Below are positions 44,452 through 53,104 of a DNA stretch of 64,000 bases, one piece after another. The first letter of the stretch is position 1; every line of letters begins with the position of its first letter. The notes under the pieces were generated by a model, which saw only the letters and a list, made by a program, of their open reading frames with translations, ran no database searches and was not told the origin of the DNA. Both the position numbers and the translations under genes were made by a program. Source of the stretch: Eubacterium sp. (GTDB taxonomy: Bacteria; Bacillota; Clostridia; Lachnospirales; Lachnospiraceae); the NCBI GenBank assembly GCA_017539165.1, contig JAFYHN010000035.1, forward strand, positions 86,822 to 150,821. The letters are read 5' to 3'.

Positions 44452-45561
44452 TTATTCAAAGCTGAATTTATAGTTGAGACCGAGGGCGTCTCGTACTGTG
44501 ATGAGATCTTTCTGTACGCCTTCACCTACAGGCACGCCTTTATCTTTGCGGAAGAGCCAGACGTCGTATTCTTTCTCACCGGCTGTATATATTCTACTTT
44601 CACCCGGTGCTTTCTTTGAAGCTCTGAGTGCACGGCATATATCGCCTGCAATCTTCTTAAACTCTTCTCTTCCCATAAAAGCTTCCGGGTCAACAACGAA
44701 GAAGAAATGACCCAGATGGTACATCTGAGGTTTTCCGTCTTGTCCTACTCCGGTCAGGGCTTTCATGAATTCTCCACCAGACAGCGCAGCTGACAGGATT
44801 TCTACAACTGTCGCATACCCGTATCCTTTATATCCAGCCAGTTCATCTCCTATTCCACCAAGTGGAGCAAGTGCCGCCGTTCCATCAACAAGCGCCTTCA
44901 GAATCTCACTGCTGTTCGTAAGAGCCTCACCATTTTCGGAAATAACTGTACCCTTAGGCGTATCCTTACCCTCTCTTGCATAATACTCAATGCGTCCACG
45001 CTGAACGATTGAAGTCGCACAATCAAGGCAGAACGGAAATTCCTCATCCGTTGGAAGTGAAAATGTAAGTGGATTCGTTCCAAGCATATTTTCAACACCA
45101 AAAGTAGGAGCAATAGAAGGTCTGGCATTTGTACCGGTTATACCTACCATGCCCTCTTTGCTGGCCATAGAAGTCCAGTACCCCGCAATTCCATAATGCG
45201 TAGAATTACGGATAGCACCGCCTGCCATACCGTACGTCTTAGCTTTCTCGATAAGCTTCTCCATCATCCGGTAGCTTGCGACCATACCCATACCATCATG
45301 AGCATCCATAACCACCGTAGTCGGAGTCTCTTTTAATATTTCAATATTGGTAACGGGAAGAAGCGTTCCCTTAACGATTCGATCGATATAGATAGGCTTG
45401 AACCTGTTACATCCATGGCTTTCTATACCTCTTCTGTCAGATTCAAGAAGAACATCCGCGCAGATCTTTGCATCCTCTTCAGGCACCCCATAGCCCTTAA
45501 ATGCATCTACCATAAAATCATTCATCTGTTCCCATGGAACAAAAGGTCTTGTTTCCTGCAT
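44452..45561 (-). CDS. Ldh2/malate-lactate dehydrogenase family oxidoreductase
   Basis: 369 aa from the ATG at 45561 (GAGGGG about 10 bases before; a GTG at 45570 is in frame). Family marks: ESDRRGIESHGCNRF, the catalytic His in RNSTHYGIAGYW, GTNARPSIAPTFG, LGTNPLTFSLPT and DCATSIVQRGRIE. NAD(P)-dependent, acting on 2-hydroxy acids such as malate, lactate or ureidoglycolate; exact substrate cannot be told. Single gene. Confidence 0.92.
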   Translation of the reverse strand: MQETRPFVPWEQMNDFMVDAFKGYGVPEEDAKICADVLLESDRRGIESHGCNRFKPIYIDRIVKGTLLPVTNIEILKETPTTVVMDAHDGMGMVASYRMMEKLIEKAKTYGMAGGAIRNSTHYGIAGYWTSMASKEGMVGITGTNARPSIAPTFGVENMLGTNPLTFSLPTDEEFPFCLDCATSIVQRGRIEYYAREGKDTPKGTVISENGEALTNSSEILKALVDGTAALAPLGGIGDELAGYKGYGYATVVEILSAALSGGEFMKALTGVGQDGKPQMYHLGHFFFVVDPEAFMGREEFKKIAGDICRALRASKKAPGESRIYTAGEKEYDVWLFRKDKGVPVGEGVQKDLITVRDALGLNYKFSFE

Positions 45562-45672
45562 ACTATTCACCCCTCAATAGTTTGGTTAACGTTCAATAGA
45601 TACATTTCCATTTTAACATAATTCGCTGAATTAGTGAACACAATATACATTCATATTATTGCAAATGTTATA

Positions 45673-45887
45673 TTCACGGTTAACTCAAAACACACTCTTA
45701 AGTCCGCATCGAAAATAAGATTGTTCTTATGCAAGCATAAACAATCTTAATATTCGATGCTCTATTGCTGCTATCGCAGCACTGAATCGTGTGTTTTGAG
45801 TTCCTGCTTCGCAGGTTTTATGAGATAAATCACACCCAAATGCCTGTAAACAGTCATTTGGGTGTGATTTATCTCATAAACCGTGAA
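45673..45887. repeat. Nested multi-hairpin palindromic element
   Basis: Exact inverted repeats nest inside each other: TTCACGGTT/AACCGTGAA at the ends (45673-45681, 45879-45887); a 14-bp pair (45682-45695 with 45789-45802) enclosing GCATCGAA/TTCGATGC (45706-45713, 45753-45760), a 10-bp pair (45716-45725, 45740-45749) and GCTGC-TATC-GCAGC; then CCTGC-TTC-GCAGG; then a perfect 26-bp stem (45817-45842 with 45855-45880). It fits either a MITE-like element with terminal inverted repeats or a structured RNA. It begins right after the end of the CmpB-like gene. Confidence 0.75.
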
Positions 45888-45900
45888 AAGTAACATCATA

Positions 45901-46452
45901 TTATTTCATATTACTTCCCAGCCATATACGACTGATAAGGTCAACAAAAAACAGAATCGTTATTATCGTGAAAATGACCTCATGAATCTTATTATCCTTG
46001 AACTTCTCCTGAAACTTGACGAGCAGCGGTTGAATGATGCAGATCGCAAGCCAGATTAGAAAACCGAACATCAGTGACGGTTCGAGTGCTATCCTTCCAT
46101 CGAAGTTCATGAAATAACCCGTGTAATCCCACAGCGGTTTCCCAACAGTAGCTTCAATTATATAACTCGCAATAAGTTCAGCAAGCGTTGCAACAGTCAT
46201 TCCGACAAGGAACACCAATACCGGTTTCTTAACCTTCAGCAAGGCAAATATCCCCAGTATGATAAAGAATCCTATCCCATATATCGGAAGCCACGGTCCG
46301 AACAGGAAACCTCGGTTGATGAATCCTCTGTGATGATATATCATACAGCACCAGACCGATTCATATACCCAGCCTATAAAAGCATAAAACAGGAAGTATT
46401 CCATATACTTGGTGAATACCTTCCAATATTTTGACAAACTCTTCTTATCCAT
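45901..46452 (-). CDS. CmpB-like putative ABC-transporter permease (PF06541)
   Basis: 183 aa from the ATG at 46452 (GGAG 6 bases before; a codon at 46464 is also open). About five membrane segments. The run GWVYESVWCCMIYHHRG, then FINRGFLFGPWLPIYG is diagnostic for the family, as is LWDYTGYFMNFDGRIALEPS. Despite its name no transport function is proven. It lies between two multi-hairpin regions and is not in an operon. Confidence 0.88.
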   Translation of the reverse strand: MDKKSLSKYWKVFTKYMEYFLFYAFIGWVYESVWCCMIYHHRGFINRGFLFGPWLPIYGIGFFIILGIFALLKVKKPVLVFLVGMTVATLAELIASYIIEATVGKPLWDYTGYFMNFDGRIALEPSLMFGFLIWLAICIIQPLLVKFQEKFKDNKIHEVIFTIITILFFVDLISRIWLGSNMK

Positions 46453-46577
46453 GATCAACTCCATGTTTTAAAAATATTACTCATGCAATACAAGCAGAAA
46501 TATAACTGCAAGTAAAACAAGCATCTTCTACAGTATAACACAATCAGCCCAAATAGTTAGAATATTCTAAAGAACAA

Positions 46578-46704
46578 AGAGTGTCGCTTGCGACACTCTC
46601 CGCGCGAGGCGCGTGTTGCCAACGGCAACTATTTACCTATCGCGCCGAGACGCATCCTTAGCGGATCGTTTTTTATGTAACAGGAAACGCAGTTTCCTAT
46701 TACA
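46578..46704. repeat. Cluster of GC-rich hairpins
   Basis: Successive exact hairpins: AGAGTGTCGC-TT-GCGACACTCT-type stem (46578-46599), CGCG/CGCG (46603-46613), GTTGCC-AAC-GGCAAC (46615-46629), and TGTAA..AGGAAA/TTTCCT..TTACA (46676-46704). The region is markedly richer in GC than its surroundings and has no frame. It lies in the gap of about 350 bp between 46452 and 46806; a REP-like repeat or structured RNA is possible. Confidence 0.65.
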
Positions 46705-46705
46705 C

Positions 46706-46767
46706 AAAAAAAAATGCTCAAACGAACCTTCGGAGGGACATCCTTAATATTTCGTAAGAGCATTTTT
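46706..46767 (-). terminator. Terminator of the small membrane gene 46806-47087
   Basis: AAAAATGCTC/GAGCATTTTT arms (46710-46719, 46758-46767) enclose a 38-base branched loop with ACGAA/TTCGT pairing, followed by nine T on the minus strand. A rather elaborate loop for a plain terminator. Confidence 0.75.
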
Positions 46768-46805
46768 CACACACAAAAACTTTATTAAATATATTATCTA
46801 TGGAA

Positions 46806-47087
46806 TTATAATCCCATAACAAATATAGCGATAGCATAGAAAACTATTACTAGAACAACTGCTAAACAGTCAATGATTCCAAGAACAAGAACTGCCTTAT
46901 CACCCTTAGCAAGCTTTCTGGCTATAATGAAGAATACGAAACCTAAAACTGACAGAATCATTGTAACAGCAAGAACAGACTTAACCCAAGCTCCTTCAAT
47001 AGGACCATAGAATAAAACTGCAGATGCAATTCCTGCCAAAATAGGAATCAGCTCCAAAAAGATAGCTAGTTTCTTTTTACCCATCAT
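46806..47087 (-). CDS. Small three-span membrane protein
   Basis: 93 aa, three membrane segments (about 7-27, 35-56, 66-91) separated by short loops (ARKLAKGDK). No family recognised. Two adjacent ATGs follow GGAAGTAATGA. It has its own downstream terminator. Function unknown. Confidence 0.7.
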   Translation of the reverse strand: MMGKKKLAIFLELIPILAGIASAVLFYGPIEGAWVKSVLAVTMILSVLGFVFFIIARKLAKGDKAVLVLGIIDCLAVVLVIVFYAIAIFVMGL

Positions 47088-47181
47088 TCATTACTTCCCT
47101 TCCGTACATATTTACTACGGGTCATATGATAAAACCTGATATCATCAAACCAGCATCTTTCGTCCATAAGAAAAACATATT

Positions 47182-47808
47182 TTAATCTTCGTAATTTAGA
47201 ACGAGTTTTATGAGTTTTTCATTCTCATTTCCAGGATTGATATTATAGATGTCAATCTTCTCTCTGTCAGAGCTTCTATCCGAAAATGCAGGAAAAAGGA
47301 ATCCGAACTCAGGCTTTCCAACTTCGTAGTCGCCTGAATAAGGAGCGATGGCACCGATTATAAAGTCGTACACTTCTTCCGAACCTTCGTTCCACTGACC
47401 ATCAGTCCCCTTAACCGGAATATCGTATGTTCCAAAGAATACCATGATTGCATACTCCGATAATCCCTTATACTTCTCCGTTATCACCTCATAAAGAATC
47501 GTAAGAAGCGCATCATCTTTTAGACCAGTCTCCTTAAGTCCCGTCAGCAAAGCCCACATACTGTCCTTACGTCTCGCATCCTTAGGAAACTCATACTCCT
47601 TCAGCTGCTTATTCGTATCTGCAAATGGAATAGTCTTTGCTATTTCCAGATTGGTCTTCTTTTCACTTTCTTTCAGTTTTCCGAAATGTATATTAAATGT
47701 ACCATCAATATATCCATCTTCAACATAACATCCTGCTACACGCGAAAAGCACGTACGCTTCGGTGTCATTCTTCTGGTAAGCTCCAGCATATCATCTCTA
47801 TTTATCAT
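47182..47808 (-). CDS. DUF4317-like protein, short form
   Basis: 208 aa. The opening (MINRDDMLELTRRMTPKRTCFSRVAGCYV) and the middle (LLTGLKETGLKDDALLTILYEVI...EYAIMVFFGTYDIPVK) match DUF4317, whose members are usually about twice as long, so this is a naturally short or truncated relative. AAGGATG lies 6 bases before the ATG. Function unknown. Confidence 0.78.
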   Translation of the reverse strand: MINRDDMLELTRRMTPKRTCFSRVAGCYVEDGYIDGTFNIHFGKLKESEKKTNLEIAKTIPFADTNKQLKEYEFPKDARRKDSMWALLTGLKETGLKDDALLTILYEVITEKYKGLSEYAIMVFFGTYDIPVKGTDGQWNEGSEEVYDFIIGAIAPYSGDYEVGKPEFGFLFPAFSDRSSDREKIDIYNINPGNENEKLIKLVLNYED

Positions 47809-47860
47809 AACATCATCCTTATAAATTCAAAGTACATTCACTCTGAGCATAAGTCAAAGT

Positions 47861-48925
47861 TTATTTACCTTCAGACTGAATCTTCGCTATATCATGTATA
47901 TATTCAGAGAACTCCTCAGATCTTGATTCAAGAAGACCGTGGGTTCCATCCTTCATAACATACATCTTCTTATTTGGGGCATTTACCTGCTCAAAATACT
48001 CACATGCCAGCTCAAAATTAGTCTGATAATCCTTATCTCCATCTATATTATAATATGGTATCTCATAGTCATATCTTCCAGTCAGACTAAACCCAGGAAT
48101 TCCATCATCAAAGAACTTATTGTATGGTTCCAAGGCGACATTTAGATTCTTTATAAATGAAATGTAATCTATAACCGTATAATTCGGATTAAATAGTAAC
48201 GCTGCTATAATACTATAATCTGTTCCATCCTTCAACATTCCGTAACCATATCTAGCCATTGTTGCTGATCTTGCCTTTATTGCTTCGGAACTATCCTCAG
48301 TTCCGGGAGCCCACTTAGCAAGCAGCGCCTGGCCCTCTTCATCACCTTCCGTCCATGTCTTTGCAGCTTCGTAGAGTCGTTTTTCATTTTCTACAAGATC
48401 TACACACTGTCCCGTGCCGATAAATGCCTCATAATAATCAGGGTACTCAAGTGCAAGATTCGCACCAAATATTGAACCCCATGAATGGCCAAGCAGCGTG
48501 ATCTTATCCTTATTCAGATAACTCAGCAGAAACTCTGTCATTTCCTTGCCATCTTCCATCATGACATCTCTATTGATCTCTACCGATTCGTTTTTATGAA
48601 AACTTTTTCCTACATTTCTCTGATCCCAGGTTACTACCGTATATACGTCACTCCACTTTCTTGTAAATGCATGGTCATATGGACTTGTCGGTGAACCAGG
48701 TCCTCCGTGAAGATACAACAGCACCGGATTATCCTTATTCTTTCCGTATATATTGATCCACTGTTTTGAGCCGTTTATATCTACATACATAGACTCATTT
48801 ATACCGCCCTCCGGCGTCCTGCTTTTGATTCCTCGTCCAACCGTCCTAACAACTGCTATGGCAAATATAATAACTAATAAAACAATTAATATCCTCTTAA
48901 AAATCCCTTTTATCTTTTTCATCAT
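47861..48925 (-). CDS. Membrane-anchored alpha/beta hydrolase, proline iminopeptidase-like
   Basis: 354 aa. One N-terminal membrane segment (about 8-28), then an alpha/beta hydrolase with oxyanion motif LYLHGGPGSPTSPYD, nucleophile GHSWGS, and the terminal His in MKDGTHGLLE. HGGPG is typical of proline iminopeptidases and related aminopeptidases. The catalytic domain should lie outside the membrane. It starts 12 bases after a transcriptional regulator gene, which probably controls it. Confidence 0.88.
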   Translation of the reverse strand: MMKKIKGIFKRILIVLLVIIFAIAVVRTVGRGIKSRTPEGGINESMYVDINGSKQWINIYGKNKDNPVLLYLHGGPGSPTSPYDHAFTRKWSDVYTVVTWDQRNVGKSFHKNESVEINRDVMMEDGKEMTEFLLSYLNKDKITLLGHSWGSIFGANLALEYPDYYEAFIGTGQCVDLVENEKRLYEAAKTWTEGDEEGQALLAKWAPGTEDSSEAIKARSATMARYGYGMLKDGTDYSIIAALLFNPNYTVIDYISFIKNLNVALEPYNKFFDDGIPGFSLTGRYDYEIPYYNIDGDKDYQTNFELACEYFEQVNAPNKKMYVMKDGTHGLLESRSEEFSEYIHDIAKIQSEGK

Positions 48926-48937
48926 AAATTAAAATCC

Positions 48938-50041
48938 TCATACTTTTCCCTCCCAACAAGTGATAAATCTTTTCAAAGCCTTTTTATTGATCCCAGATAC
49001 TTTCATAAGCTGATCCCGAAACGCTGATTCAATTCCTACAACTGCTTTATCCCCGATACTATCGTTATAAGGAAATGTATCTATATCTATAAAACTGAAT
49101 CTCATATGCTTCACGATACTATTTGAGCCAGATTCATCAAACTTTTTAGCAAGCTTCATTCCTTCAGAGACAAACCGTTCCATCATCACATCATCACCAA
49201 GACAAGCATAAAGATACGCCTTAAAAGCATAGTAGAATGCCTCTATCTTACTAAAATAACCTATCTCATCTTTACTGAACTTTTCCATCATTTCAAGAAT
49301 AGTATCCGCAATGATGATGGCCGAATCAATATTCTTCTTCGAGCCTTTACATATAAGTGATACGATCATATATGTCGATGAATTTATAAGTTCTGTAAAA
49401 TGATTTATCATTCCACTAGTACTGTATCTGAGAGCCTCGTCGTGCTCCGAATTATACAGATAAATAAGCGCTATGATCGTGTCATGAATTCCGGCAAAAT
49501 TAATCTCTTTTATCTTCTCAAGTGCCACTTTGCTATCGATGATCATATAGTCATAAGCAATCTCAGTTCTGATCACAAATTCATTTATATCCGGATTCTT
49601 ATTCTGAGATATATAGTTTAGTGACCTTGTCAAAAGATCTATAGCCATCTTCGCGTCTTCTATCGAATGCTTCTCAATAGCTTTAGAATGATATATCTGA
49701 GCTGATGCATATATGACCGAGAAATCATAAGGATATCTCGTCAGAGCATCCCTTGAAACAGCTTCCGCCTCCTCAAAATTATGCTCTATGATAAATGTAT
49801 TTATTTTATTTACATAAGCATCCGCATTCTTGAGTGACATTTCATGTTCAAGAAGGACATCGACCGAAACATCAAAATAGTCCGCGATAACCATCAGCAT
49901 CATTATGTCAGGAGTATTTATTCCATTTTCCCACTTTGATACAGCCCCAACTGTAACACCTAGCGCCTCTGCCAGTTTTTCCTGCGTGAGATTCTTCTCC
50001 TTTCTGAATCTTTTTATAGTTTCATGCAGTTTTAACTCCAT
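48938..50041 (-). CDS. XRE-type regulator with TPR-like C-terminal domain
   Basis: 367 aa from the ATG at 50041 (AAGGAG 6 bases upstream; frame open to 50062). Residues 1-65 are a Cro/CI helix-turn-helix (NLTQEKLAEALGVTVGAVSKWENGINTPD). The remaining 290 residues are all-helical, like the TPR-type regions of Rgg/PlcR-type regulators that bind peptides. Followed 12 bases later by a membrane-anchored hydrolase with aminopeptidase features, so a peptide-sensing pair is possible; that is inference. Confidence 0.88.
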   Translation of the reverse strand: MELKLHETIKRFRKEKNLTQEKLAEALGVTVGAVSKWENGINTPDIMMLMVIADYFDVSVDVLLEHEMSLKNADAYVNKINTFIIEHNFEEAEAVSRDALTRYPYDFSVIYASAQIYHSKAIEKHSIEDAKMAIDLLTRSLNYISQNKNPDINEFVIRTEIAYDYMIIDSKVALEKIKEINFAGIHDTIIALIYLYNSEHDEALRYSTSGMINHFTELINSSTYMIVSLICKGSKKNIDSAIIIADTILEMMEKFSKDEIGYFSKIEAFYYAFKAYLYACLGDDVMMERFVSEGMKLAKKFDESGSNSIVKHMRFSFIDIDTFPYNDSIGDKAVVGIESAFRDQLMKVSGINKKALKRFITCWEGKV

Positions 50042-50239
50042 TTGATTCTCCTTTATAAACAATCGAGCTCACCATTGCTTATGGTGTAATTATATATTTA
50101 CTATATCCGTATTATAATACATCATTTGTACAGTTAGTACAGCATTTTCTTTCCGGTCAGTATAATCAGAGAGCGTGCTATATGTATAAAATGAAAGAGA
50201 CCAATAGCTGTAACTATTGATCTCCTGAATGGTACTACC

Positions 50240-50608
50240 TTATTCCTCTCGCCTATATATTATTTCAATATCTCCATCTACAAATCCAATTCCAACTCCA
50301 TCATACGCCTTCAAAGTTTCTGAATTTGCTCCTTCGTTGACATACTTTTCAACATTCTTCTTAGCAGCTTTAAGAGCCTTCTCCCATCCACCTTTTTCCT
50401 TCCAAATATATAAGTTGTTTTCAGAAGAAAATGTTTCGTCACAAGCCCAGTCTTCTTCATCAAACACCCTAGCCCCTACGATCTGGACAGAATAAGTGTC
50501 TTGTTCTGACTCTTGATACAGATTAAAACAGATCGCAACAGTGTCATCCGGAAACTCATTCTTAAATACAGAATCAGCCCACGCAGAAAAATCATCATAC
50601 TTAAACAT
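50240..50608 (-). CDS. Hypothetical acidic protein, possible immunity protein
   Basis: 122 aa, soluble and acidic, alpha/beta pattern (TVAICFNLYQESEQDTYSVQIVGARVFDEEDW..). AAGGGAG lies 7 bases before the ATG. I do not recognise the family. It is the outermost gene of the second Rhs locus, where immunity genes accumulate, which suggests but does not prove such a role. Confidence 0.6.
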   Translation of the reverse strand: MFKYDDFSAWADSVFKNEFPDDTVAICFNLYQESEQDTYSVQIVGARVFDEEDWACDETFSSENNLYIWKEKGGWEKALKAAKKNVEKYVNEGANSETLKAYDGVGIGFVDGDIEIIYRREE

Positions 50609-50698
50609 AGTCTTCTCCCTTCTCTTACTTTTTATGTAAAAACGTTTGAATCAGTCTAACCAACGAAAACCCAAGTATATAAAAATATAACCGTATGC

Positions 50699-50753
50699 TG
50701 CCTAGGAGAATGCTCCACACTGCCTTCGCATTAGAAAAAAGAGTCCCTAGGCA
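50699..50753. repeat. Inverted repeat between toxin-locus genes
   Basis: TGCCTAGG (50699-50706) and CCTAGGCA (50746-50753) enclose AATGC/GCATT (50709-50713, 50728-50732). Two exact stems make a clover-like hairpin in a 235-bp gap of the toxin locus. It could be a recombination or termination element. Confidence 0.5.
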
Positions 50754-50843
50754 ATTCAGTCGAAACTAAACTCATCATGAACACACGGTAATATACTCAT
50801 TATATAACGATTAATAACTAGCATCAACATTCAATTACTAGAT

Positions 50844-51128
50844 TCAATCCACAAATGAACTTTTCAGACTTAAAACTGGCGATTTTTTCTTCTTATTTTT
50901 TGTTTTCATCATATAATCAATCATGAATTTAATCGAACCCAACCTTAATTCCCCTCTATAAATCTCTAACAATTCCGTGATCATATGATAGCATATAACT
51001 CCAGTTTTCATGTAGTCTATTCTAACTCTTTTCTCATCATTAAAATCCACTAAAGCCCATTCTCCAGAATAATCTATCTCTAAAAATGTTCCTAATAATG
51101 CAGCAAGTCTTATGAACTCTTTCTCATA
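50844..51128 (-). pseudogene. Start-less fragment of a small gene (immunity relic)
   Basis: The minus-strand frame runs from a TGA at 51129-51131 to the stop at 50844 (YEKEFIRLAALLGTFLEIDY... onwards, 94 codons) with no ATG at its beginning; the first possible start is GTG 51050 without a ribosome site. The reading frame is well preserved, so the 5' end of the gene was probably lost when the preceding cassette was inserted. Family unknown; position suggests an immunity gene. Confidence 0.5.
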
Positions 51129-51894
51129 TCAATATCGCACCAATAATCCCTAATAAAATCAACACTATTGCAAGTATTTTAAGTAGTGTTTCTTTTTCAT
51201 TATCTCTTTTCTCGAAAGAAACATATGCATTGGAATCTTCATTTGAGATATCGACATATATGTCTACAGATTCTCCCATTCTAAAACTGTTCTTCAATGC
51301 CGATGTCCAAATTCCTTTTCTATATTTATTCCCGTTATCCTCAAACTCAGCAATAAAAGTAATATCATTTTTCTTCTTTTGTTTTTCTACGATAACAGCT
51401 TTTTTCTCTAGATATTTACCACCTGTTTTTATATATTCTACTTGTTCTTTTATCTTTTTAGAAAAATAATAGTTTATTAGACCAGCTATTCCGAATAAAA
51501 CTACGCTTAAAAACTTAGCGACAGTTTTCCCTGCAATTTCACTTTCTGTATCGTCCGAAGGACTAAATATACGAACTATGAGAAGAAGGCCTAATGGAAT
51601 AGATACATATATCACAAATGGAATCATAACACTTAATATATCTTCAGTGACATAGATACTTTTATATTTTATCAACTTTACTCTTGTTCCAACTTCAAGA
51701 TTTCCATATTTTTTAGACTTTATTATCTTGCTGTCTACTTCAACTTTTATATTCGACATTGCAGTTTCAGAAACGTTACACTCATTAATAACTCCAAAAA
51801 CAATTTTACCTTTAAATTTTAATAGCCCCCAAAGAATCAGTATTGTTGCTAAAAACATTCCAACCATAATAAACATTATATCTACAATAACCAT
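51124..51894 (-). CDS. Membrane protein, candidate immunity protein of the orphan Rhs tip
   Basis: 256 aa from the ATG at 51894 (GGAGG 9 bases before). An ATG at 51927 overlaps the stop of the Rhs tip as ATGA and could be used by coupling. Four membrane segments in pairs (N-terminal, about 90-150, and the C-terminal end) with soluble beta-rich parts that resemble DUF3592 (KYRKGIWTSALKNSFRMGESVDIYVD). Location right after a toxin tip suggests immunity; a membrane immunity protein fits a membrane-targeting toxin. Confidence 0.6.
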   Translation of the reverse strand: MVIVDIMFIMVGMFLATILILWGLLKFKGKIVFGVINECNVSETAMSNIKVEVDSKIIKSKKYGNLEVGTRVKLIKYKSIYVTEDILSVMIPFVIYVSIPLGLLLIVRIFSPSDDTESEIAGKTVAKFLSVVLFGIAGLINYYFSKKIKEQVEYIKTGGKYLEKKAVIVEKQKKKNDITFIAEFEDNGNKYRKGIWTSALKNSFRMGESVDIYVDISNEDSNAYVSFEKRDNEKETLLKILAIVLILLGIIGAILI

Positions 51895-51923
51895 GTATTT
51901 TTCCCTCCGCATTTGAATAATAC

Positions 51924-52796
51924 TCATTCATCACACACTGTACTTAATGTATTCCAAATAGACTCCAAAGTGACGTCATATAACATTTTTAAATATTCAA
52001 ATACTAATTTAATAATTTTCTTATCTATTTCACTTGCATCCTTTATTAAATCATTATAAATCGATTTTCCTAAAACTTTCTCAGATAACCCGTAACCCAC
52101 TCCCGCTGATACAGCTCCTATTAACGCACTTACCAATATCTTCTTTAGTGTTATTTTATCTTCCTCAACTAATGTATTGAATTCACTTCCAAGTGCTCCT
52201 CCTATAATCGCAAATCCCAATCCAGATGACATTCCTATTCCTGATATCATCCCTCCTGCAAATCCATTAATTAAATGATCCCAGTTTTGTCCACTTATTA
52301 TCCAATTTCCAGCTCCTCCTACAACTCCACCCATAAGAGCACCAGACGATAATGCAGCTGTTTCTCCAGGAATAGTAATAACCCCCCAAGCTGCTCCTCC
52401 CGTTACTGCACCTAATGTTAATACACCTCCAACAAATATAGGGATTCTATATTTATCAACTACAGTCGCAACATTATATATACCATCTATAAACCAATCC
52501 TCAATATCTTCCAAACTAGGAAACTTTCCATTTAAATCTCTTAAACCAATTGAATTATTCAAACAATAAATATATGGATTCATAGAAGGTAACGAAACAA
52601 TATTTCCCTTTATCCAGTCTTCACCTGCGAATCTGCCTATATCTGACTTGTACTCTCTTGCCTGGGCAAAGTATGTATTTGATATACTGTCTATCTGGTA
52701 TCCTGTATATCCAAATGGCTGAGTGACTCCTTGGTTGCTATATAAGTCGTTACCAAATTCATCATAGCCATATGTACACTTTTTTCTTCTAATCAA
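51924..52796 (-). CDS. Orphan Rhs C-terminal tip (alternative toxin cassette)
   Basis: 290 aa from a TTG at 52796 with no ribosome site. Residues 8-50 (YGYDEFGNDLYSNQGVTQPF, then the GYQIDSISN...AQAREY core) are nearly identical to the Rhs core of the gene at 53648-58888, and the DNA match (52660-52780 against 54510-54640) is about 95 percent by eye. Beyond that the sequence differs completely: a Gly-rich hydrophobic zipper region (about 110-205) and a helical end (about 215-290). It is a silent replacement tip that could be joined to the main gene by recombination. The toxin may act on membranes, judged from the hydrophobic part. Confidence 0.85.
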   Translation of the reverse strand: MIRRKKCTYGYDEFGNDLYSNQGVTQPFGYTGYQIDSISNTYFAQAREYKSDIGRFAGEDWIKGNIVSLPSMNPYIYCLNNSIGLRDLNGKFPSLEDIEDWFIDGIYNVATVVDKYRIPIFVGGVLTLGAVTGGAAWGVITIPGETAALSSGALMGGVVGGAGNWIISGQNWDHLINGFAGGMISGIGMSSGLGFAIIGGALGSEFNTLVEEDKITLKKILVSALIGAVSAGVGYGLSEKVLGKSIYNDLIKDASEIDKKIIKLVFEYLKMLYDVTLESIWNTLSTVCDE

Positions 52797-52861
52797 GTCT
52801 GCATCAAGAATCTGTCTATACTCTCCTTAAGGAGTCTCCATCTGAACCCTTGTATATATTT

Positions 52862-53060
52862 TTAATTGTTTAGGTATACAAATATGGCTTCAACAGTCCC
52901 GATAACAAATAAACTTAATGACAAAAATAGTAACAGTTTTTCTTTTCCATTGTCTTTTTTTCTGTGAAACGAAAACAAATTCTTTTATTGCCTCCTCCAC
53001 ATTTTCAATTTTATAGAGACAAATTTCCTTCCAAAAAGAGTTGATGACTGCATTAGACAT
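52862..53060 (-). pseudogene. Frameshifted small membrane-protein gene
   Basis: An ATG at 53060 opens MSNAVINSFWKEICLYKIEN, then VEEAIKEFVFVSQKK up to a run of seven A near 52950. Changing frame at the A-run gives DNGKEKLLLFLSLSLFVIGT and VEAIFVYLNN, a clean membrane segment ending at a stop (52862). One indel in the A-run restores a 65-residue protein. No ribosome site is obvious. It may be a dead immunity gene, or one switched by slippage. Confidence 0.45.
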
Positions 53061-53104
53061 ATATCTATTTGTTTAAGATTCAATTACTTTTATAGCCTAT
53101 TCAA

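Noticed and set aside
45817-45880. Possible CRISPR-like repeat
   Set aside because: The 26-bp sequence is one inverted repeat with a 12-base loop, not direct repeats with spacers; no cas genes in the window.
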